Below, piece after piece: positions 59,037 through 64,000 of a DNA stretch of 64,000 nt (position 1 is its first letter; every line of letters begins with the position of its first letter). The position numbers and the translations under genes were made by a program. Source of the stretch: Euphorbia lathyris (taxonomy: Eukaryota > Streptophyta > Magnoliopsida > Malpighiales > Euphorbiaceae); NCBI RefSeq assembly GCF_963576675.1, contig NC_088910.1, positions 105,800,807 through 105,864,806 of the forward strand, in the 5' to 3' direction. Under the pieces are notes generated by a model. The model did not search any database and was not told where the DNA came from. It saw nothing but the letters and a program-made list of their open reading frames with translations.

Positions 59037-59526
59037 TTTCAATTCTAATAGCAAAAATATGTTACAATTGAAGAAATCATTCTTTATTTATAGACAGATG
59101 ATGAGAGGGGATTATAGAAGGAAATATTTAATGTAATTGGGAGGAATATCAATCATAATAATCAGCCCTCTAATTTAACGTTACAATATTAATGCTGTTG
59201 ACTAAAATAAAAGTCATATGTTGACTTGACTCAAATTTGAAACTTTATAAAATTTGCCTAAATGTCTCAATTTCACTTTATCAAATCTCATATGCTCGGT
59301 GTTCGTTGGATCGTCCTGGTCTTAGTCAAAACTCCTTTGATTTTGAATCCCCTCAAATAATTACCAAAATCAATTAATTAACTTACCAAAAATTCCTAAT
59401 GTAAATGGAACAAATATTCAATTATAATAATGAGCTCCCTAAAAAAATGTTACAATATTAATGGCTTATTATCATAAATAATATGATAGTAGTAGGCAAA
59501 TGTGAACTTCCTTTTAATATTGTAAA

Positions 59527-60272
59527 GGCAAAAAGCATCCTGAGCCCCCTGATCTTTTATTGTTTGGTGCATTAAGCCCTCAATCTTTTATTTAGACACA
59601 TTGAGCCCCTGATCTTTCACCATTTGGTGCATTAAGCCCTCGATCTTTCATTTAGACACATTGAGCCCTTGATCTTTCATATATGGGTGTATTAGGTCCT
59701 TCCATAAATCAATTAATATATAGGTTTATTAAGGGCATGTTTGGTTAGGTTTATATAACTGCAGCGTTTCGCATTTTCTCTGGACACTGCAACATTTTGG
59801 AGCTTTTCACGAAAAGCTCTTTTCATGAACAGTTGTTTGTAGTTACTTGTTATTGATAAAATTGCCCTTCTTATTTCCACAAAATGTGCTTCAATTTTAA
59901 CATTATTTTTATTTTTAGAACATAATTATCGAAAAACAAAGTTTTATTGTGTTCAATAAATTTTTTATTTTTTATTTAAATTATTTTTATTAATTTGTAT
60001 AATATATTTTTTATTTTAGAATTTGTTATTTTTAGAACATCATTTGTTGTCACACCAAACATGCCCTTAATAAACCTATATATTAATTGATTTATGGAAT
60101 GACCTAATACACCCATATATGAAAGATCAAGGGCTCAATGTGTCTAAATGAAAGATCGAGGGCTTAATGCACCAAATGGTGAAAAATCATGGGCTCAATA
60201 TGTCTAAATAAAAGATCGAGGGCTTAATGCACCAAACAATGAAAGATCAAGGGCCTCAGGATGCTTTTTGCC
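59527..60272. mobile_element. MULE-type foldback element with long inverted repeats
   Basis: Ends GGCAAAAAGCATCCTGAG and the reverse complement, with an exact 9-bp duplication TATTGTAAA at 59518-59526 and 60273-60281. The inverted arms are about 220 bp each, to GGGCATGTTTGG. Each arm holds two-and-a-half copies of a unit of about 64 bp (GATCTTTCAYYRTTTGGTGC, ATTAAGCCCTCGATC, ATTTAGACACATTGAGCCC). The roughly 300-bp centre resembles the interior of the hAT element at 43783-44955 (GCAGCGTTTCGC, GAGCTTTTCACGAAAAGC). No transposase. Confidence 0.87.
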
Positions 60273-60281
60273 TATTGTAAA

Positions 60282-60950
60282 CTAATAAGATTATTCCTAT
60301 ATTGTAAATTTATAAAAATCTTATCTTTAACTTGACTCAAATTTTGAGACTATAAAATTTGACTAACCGTCTAAATCTTACATTGTAAAATTTGGGGGTA
60401 GTCATGGTTTCAATTCTAAATTTACTTCTTCCTTACCTAAAATTTGAAACAAATAGTTGCATTATGTCTTTATTAAACTGATCAATATCTAACTATTAAT
60501 CTGCGACAATTCTTATCGAATTCAATCAATTTACCCATTTTTTTTATGAATTTAAGTCACGGTTAAATTGTATGAAATTGTCTTAAATTGGTATGAAAAT
60601 GCATTTAAACACGTTTAGTGTAATTTTATGAAACCTTCGAGTTAATATTTTGGAATAATTTCAATTGATTTCATCTTTTCATCGTTGTTGCTCTTTTCTA
60701 CCATTTTTCTTCATTTTTTTCTTACGCTGCCTTTTTTTTTGGTCGATTTCAATCAATGTATGCCAATTTAACATGAGGTTAAATTGGGTGAAATTGGTAT
60801 GAAAATACATTTAAACATGTTTAAATATAACTGTATTTATAAGAGAATAGAAAATGCGTTAATATCCAATGTATTACATTAAAATGTCACAAGTGATATA
60901 GTAACTCCAATGTACCCATACTTTTGGGGTATATATAATACTAGAAAGAT
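60282..60950. other. AT-rich DNA, no gene seen
   Basis: No supported coding region. Short repeats of AATTTGACT/TTTAAACATG type only. Confidence 0.35.
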
Positions 60951-60984
60951 ACCCTTGCTTCGCTTCGGGAAAGAAATAACGTGT
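60951..60984 (-). mobile_element. Candidate Helitron 3' end
   Basis: On the minus strand the hairpin-like CCCGAAGCGAAGCAAGGG is followed by TATCTTT, then CTAG and T. A hairpin about ten bases before CTRR is the Helitron 3' signature. The 5' end (TC...) was not located and the hairpin is imperfect. Confidence 0.3.
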
Positions 60985-61505
60985 TAATTTTTATTAAATG
61001 GATTTATATTTTAACTACTTGAACCATGTGATTGGTAGTAGTTTAGTTATGTTTCTAGTTACAATAGATATATAATAACTAAAAATACAAAGGTTTTCTA
61101 CACTGAATATCTAGTTAACCAAATCAATATCCGAACTTAAAAACCTGACAGTCCAAAAATTAAAAGCAGCTAACGCAAAAATAAAATTATGTAAATAATT
61201 TTGTTCTTGGTTGAAGGATTGGGCTTGGTTGAGAAAACTTTTAAAGTAGAATTTTTTTTAATAAGATCAAAAAACTCGAAGTGGTAATAATTATAAAAAA
61301 TTTCAATTCGAGTTATAAAATTATGATGAAATTAAGGAGCACATTTATGTAAAAGTAAACTATTGATATTATTAGTAGTGTTCATTGGATATTGCATAAC
61401 CAAATAAATGAATTTGGTTATTCACCACCCTGACTTATTAAATCTAAGGTTTAGAATGCTTAAAATTTTCATCTAATAATATTAAAAAATAAGATAAAGG
61501 CTTAG

Positions 61506-61753
61506 GCTTTGTTCTTTATGACTGAAAAAAATCGAACTGAACTGAATTATATTGAAACAGAAATAATAATATAATCCTTTAAAAATAACAATAATTAAAA
61601 TAAAAATTTGATAAAATTAATAATGGTTCTAATAATAGTGATAATAATAATATTAATAATTATAATTACAATAAATAATGATAAATTACTGAACTAAACT
61701 GATTACTGAACTGAACTAATTGTTACTGAAATGAAGTAATAAAGAACATAGTC
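61506..61753. mobile_element. Small inverted-repeat element (MITE)
   Basis: 248 bp with imperfect ends GCTTTGTTCTTTATGACTG / GACTATGTTCTTTATTACTTC (reverse) and possible 4-bp flanks TTAG at 61502-61505 and 61754-61757. The interior is (AATAAT)-rich with ACTGAACTGAACT motifs. Superfamily unclear. Confidence 0.55.
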
Positions 61754-62396
61754 TTAGAATGCTTAAAATTTTCACCTTAAAATTTTAGTAAGTTTGGATC
61801 TAATAGTGAATATTCAAAAATAAGATAATGAAAAACACTTGTTAATATTATAATTCAAGTTTTAATAAAAAAAAATATGTCATAAGTCAAATGGTCTAAG
61901 CTTTATAAGATGTCCAAAAATAAATTGGACTTAAAATTCAACAACATAAAAGAGAAAAAAAAAGCAAAACTACTTATATGTAAAAAGAAAATAAATATGA
62001 GAGTATTGTAAGGGAATTAATGAGGAAAACGTTGACGGTCTCAAAATAAATAATTCGAAGAGTTAGTGATATTCTAAGGAACTTTAATTCTTGAAAATTT
62101 TCGTTTTGAGGTCATTTAGGTGTTGTTTGGTTATGAGAGAAAGTAAATTTTTAGAGAGAGAAAACTCCAAAAAATGTGATTTTAAAAAATAAAAAATATG
62201 ATTTTATAGTAAATTTCGTTCTGAACAACTTTAATTGGTGGTTATACTGTTAAGAATTGAAGTTCAGTGACCATAATGTTAAAATGGTAAAATTCAGTGG
62301 CCATGGGTGTAATTTAACCTCTTCCAAAGCCAAAAAAAAAAAACGGTCGTTTTCTTGTAAGTGGGTGGGTGGATGCTATAAAACTCATGCATATTA

Positions 62397-62947
62397 GAGC
62401 AACTTCAGTGGATATAACTAGGTTGTGTTTTTAGGATAAAAGATACATACAACCATTAAAGTGGTTGTCTCTGAAAATAGTTTGTAACCAATATTGGGAG
62501 TGTACGACAAAAAGAAAAAGTAATAGCACATAAATTGTAATTAATCAAATGGTGAGGTACACGCTGCTTTGTAAAACGATCAATCTCGCGTGTAGAACCC
62601 ATTATCGGTATTCCGCGCGCCAAGAAGAATAACTCATTTCAAATTTCTGCAAGTGGTAGGTTATAGTGGGTTTGAATTGATTATTTGTAATTTTTTATTC
62701 AATTGTGCAGTGGATTGATGAAAACAGGGACATTCATATATTCAATTGTTGGGTGTGTAAATATTTGTGTATGGTATTTATAAGTATTGAATAAATTGTT
62801 GGGTTGGGTAAATTATTAATTATATATTAATTGAGTAAAAAAAATAGTGTTTTATGACAAGTGGGGCCTACAAAAAATAAAAGTATATGTGGAGTGTGTT
62901 TTTTGTATATGTGGCACCAAAAAATACAAACACCATTAAAGGTGCTC
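62397..62947. mobile_element. Tourist/PIF-Harbinger-like MITE
   Basis: Ends GAGCAACTTCAGTGG and (reverse) GAGCACCTTTAATGG, flanked by TTA at 62394-62396 and 62948-62950, the TWA duplication typical of PIF/Harbinger MITEs. 551 bp, AT-rich, noncoding. GGTTGT/ACAACC subterminal motifs are visible on the left. Confidence 0.65.
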
Positions 62948-63004
62948 TTAGAGGATGTAATTGAGGACAAAATTGGAGAGATGCATGTCAAATTAATTGA
63001 GGAC

Positions 63005-63168
63005 AAAATTGGAAAGTGAGTGGAAGGGTGAGATGAAAATAAATTAAAAAAAGATTTGATAAAATTGGAAAGTAAGAGAAAAGGTGAGATGAGAATAAAT
63101 TAAAAAAAGATTGGACAAAATTGGAAAGTGAGTGGAAAGGTAAGATTGGAACAAATTAAAAAAAATGG
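63005..63168. repeat. 56-bp tandem repeat, three copies
   Basis: AAAATTGGAAAGT begins each unit at 63005, 63061 and 63117, followed by GGTGAGATGARAATAAATTAAAAAAAGATT. A shorter relative lies upstream near 62962. Noncoding. Confidence 0.9.
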
Positions 63169-64000
63169 AACTGATACTGTTCACAACATTAACTTTTATA
63201 AGTATATATAATATATAATTTTGAAATCTTAACTCCATGATTTTTATAGTTTTTGGATACAAATAATATTATATGTGACTCAAATTAGGTAAACCCCAAC
63301 TAAAATAATAATAAATAAATAATATATACGTCAATTGAAACTGACTAAAAGTTTATAAAAGTAACTTTAAAGTATATGCAAGTAACTAAAATTATATGAA
63401 TTGGCTAAATTTTGGTGAAACTATTCCGACATATTAGCTTCAATATTTCGTAAAATTATATTTAAGTGACTGAATATTAACTTAATATTAACTTCGAGGT
63501 TTCCATAATTTTCGGATATGCATAATATTTTCTATTAACTCAAAGGTTTCCATGATTTTTTGGTCCACATGATATATTATAAGTGGCTGATTTTAGTGAA
63601 ACCAAACAAAATCTAACAAAAAAAGAAACAATATATATCATGTAAAAGTGAATGAAAATATACAAATCACAAAAATTTGTATGAAACTATTTTGAAAAAA
63701 AAATATTAATTCTAATATTCTATGGAGATACATTTGTGTGTAAATTAAAGTTACTGAAACTTAATTGTAGATTTTAGTTTTATTTTCAAATACGCAAAAA
63801 ACAACATACAAAATCACAAATACAAGAAAAATGAAAAATTAAGACACATAAATCTCTCAAATTTTCAATTAACCCATCATGAACTTATTCACTAATTAAT
63901 TAGTTCCACTAAATATTAATTCTCTTCCTTTTCATAATGATTCCTCCATCTCAAATACCATTGCTTGCTTCCCGATTCAACATCACACACAATTCTATAA
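63169..64000. other. AT-rich DNA, no feature recognised
   Basis: No coding region, RNA gene or transposon end could be supported. Repeated phrases around TTTCCATGATTTT suggest old duplicated sequence. Confidence 0.35.

Noticed and set aside
1..64000. CRISPR array, bacterial operon or phage-type system
   Set aside because: Spliced genes, plant retroelements and AT-rich intergenic DNA show plant nuclear sequence; no repeat-spacer array is present.

Overview
The window is nuclear DNA from a flowering plant, most likely a eudicot. Evidence: Ty1/copia elements with TGGTATCAGAGC-type primer sites, a Ty3/gypsy element with two RNase H domains, MULE-, hAT- and Tourist-type terminal-repeat elements, an Au-type SINE, and two intron-containing host genes encoding plant-type nuclear proteins. 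No species can be named from the sequence alone.

Layout. 1-21312 is a decayed Ty1/copia element (B). A second, larger copia element (A, 615-16265, Sirevirus/Maximus-like) is inserted in B's alanine-rich gag, with CAAGT target-site duplications on both sides. A carries a 2-kb foreign LTR, a lost RT core, and an internal tandem duplication of its RNase H and extra 3' ORF. 21313-22320 holds a probable pseudogene exon. 22330-34925 is a MULE-type inverted-repeat element (9-bp TSD TAAAAATAT) split by another Sirevirus-like element (C, 22668-34739, TSD CAACA). C keeps one reading frame but has several transition-type stops. 35245-41092 is a young Ty3/gypsy element (TSD ATAAT) with a 1186-codon open RT-RNaseH-RNaseH-integrase frame and almost no gag. 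41098-43330 holds a snRNA-promoter-like tandem repeat split by a solo copia LTR.

Host genes. 43350-47440 contains a duplicated promoter and noncoding first exon that most likely belong to a cyclin-T gene, CDS 49845-53845 in six coding exons. Its first intron holds an hAT element and its second a perfect 43-bp inverted repeat. A four-exon minus-strand gene (59036-56990) resembles short NUP1/Nup136-type nucleoporins. 59060-64000 is AT-rich DNA with several small transposons and short repeats.

Main lead. Three separate losses in element A, judged against element C or A's own second copy, have exact GT...AG borders. This suggests that spliced retroelement RNA was reverse transcribed and integrated. 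The internal tandem duplication could be template switching between co-packaged RNAs. The roughly 950-1010-codon ORF downstream of pol is kept in both A and C and is of unknown function.
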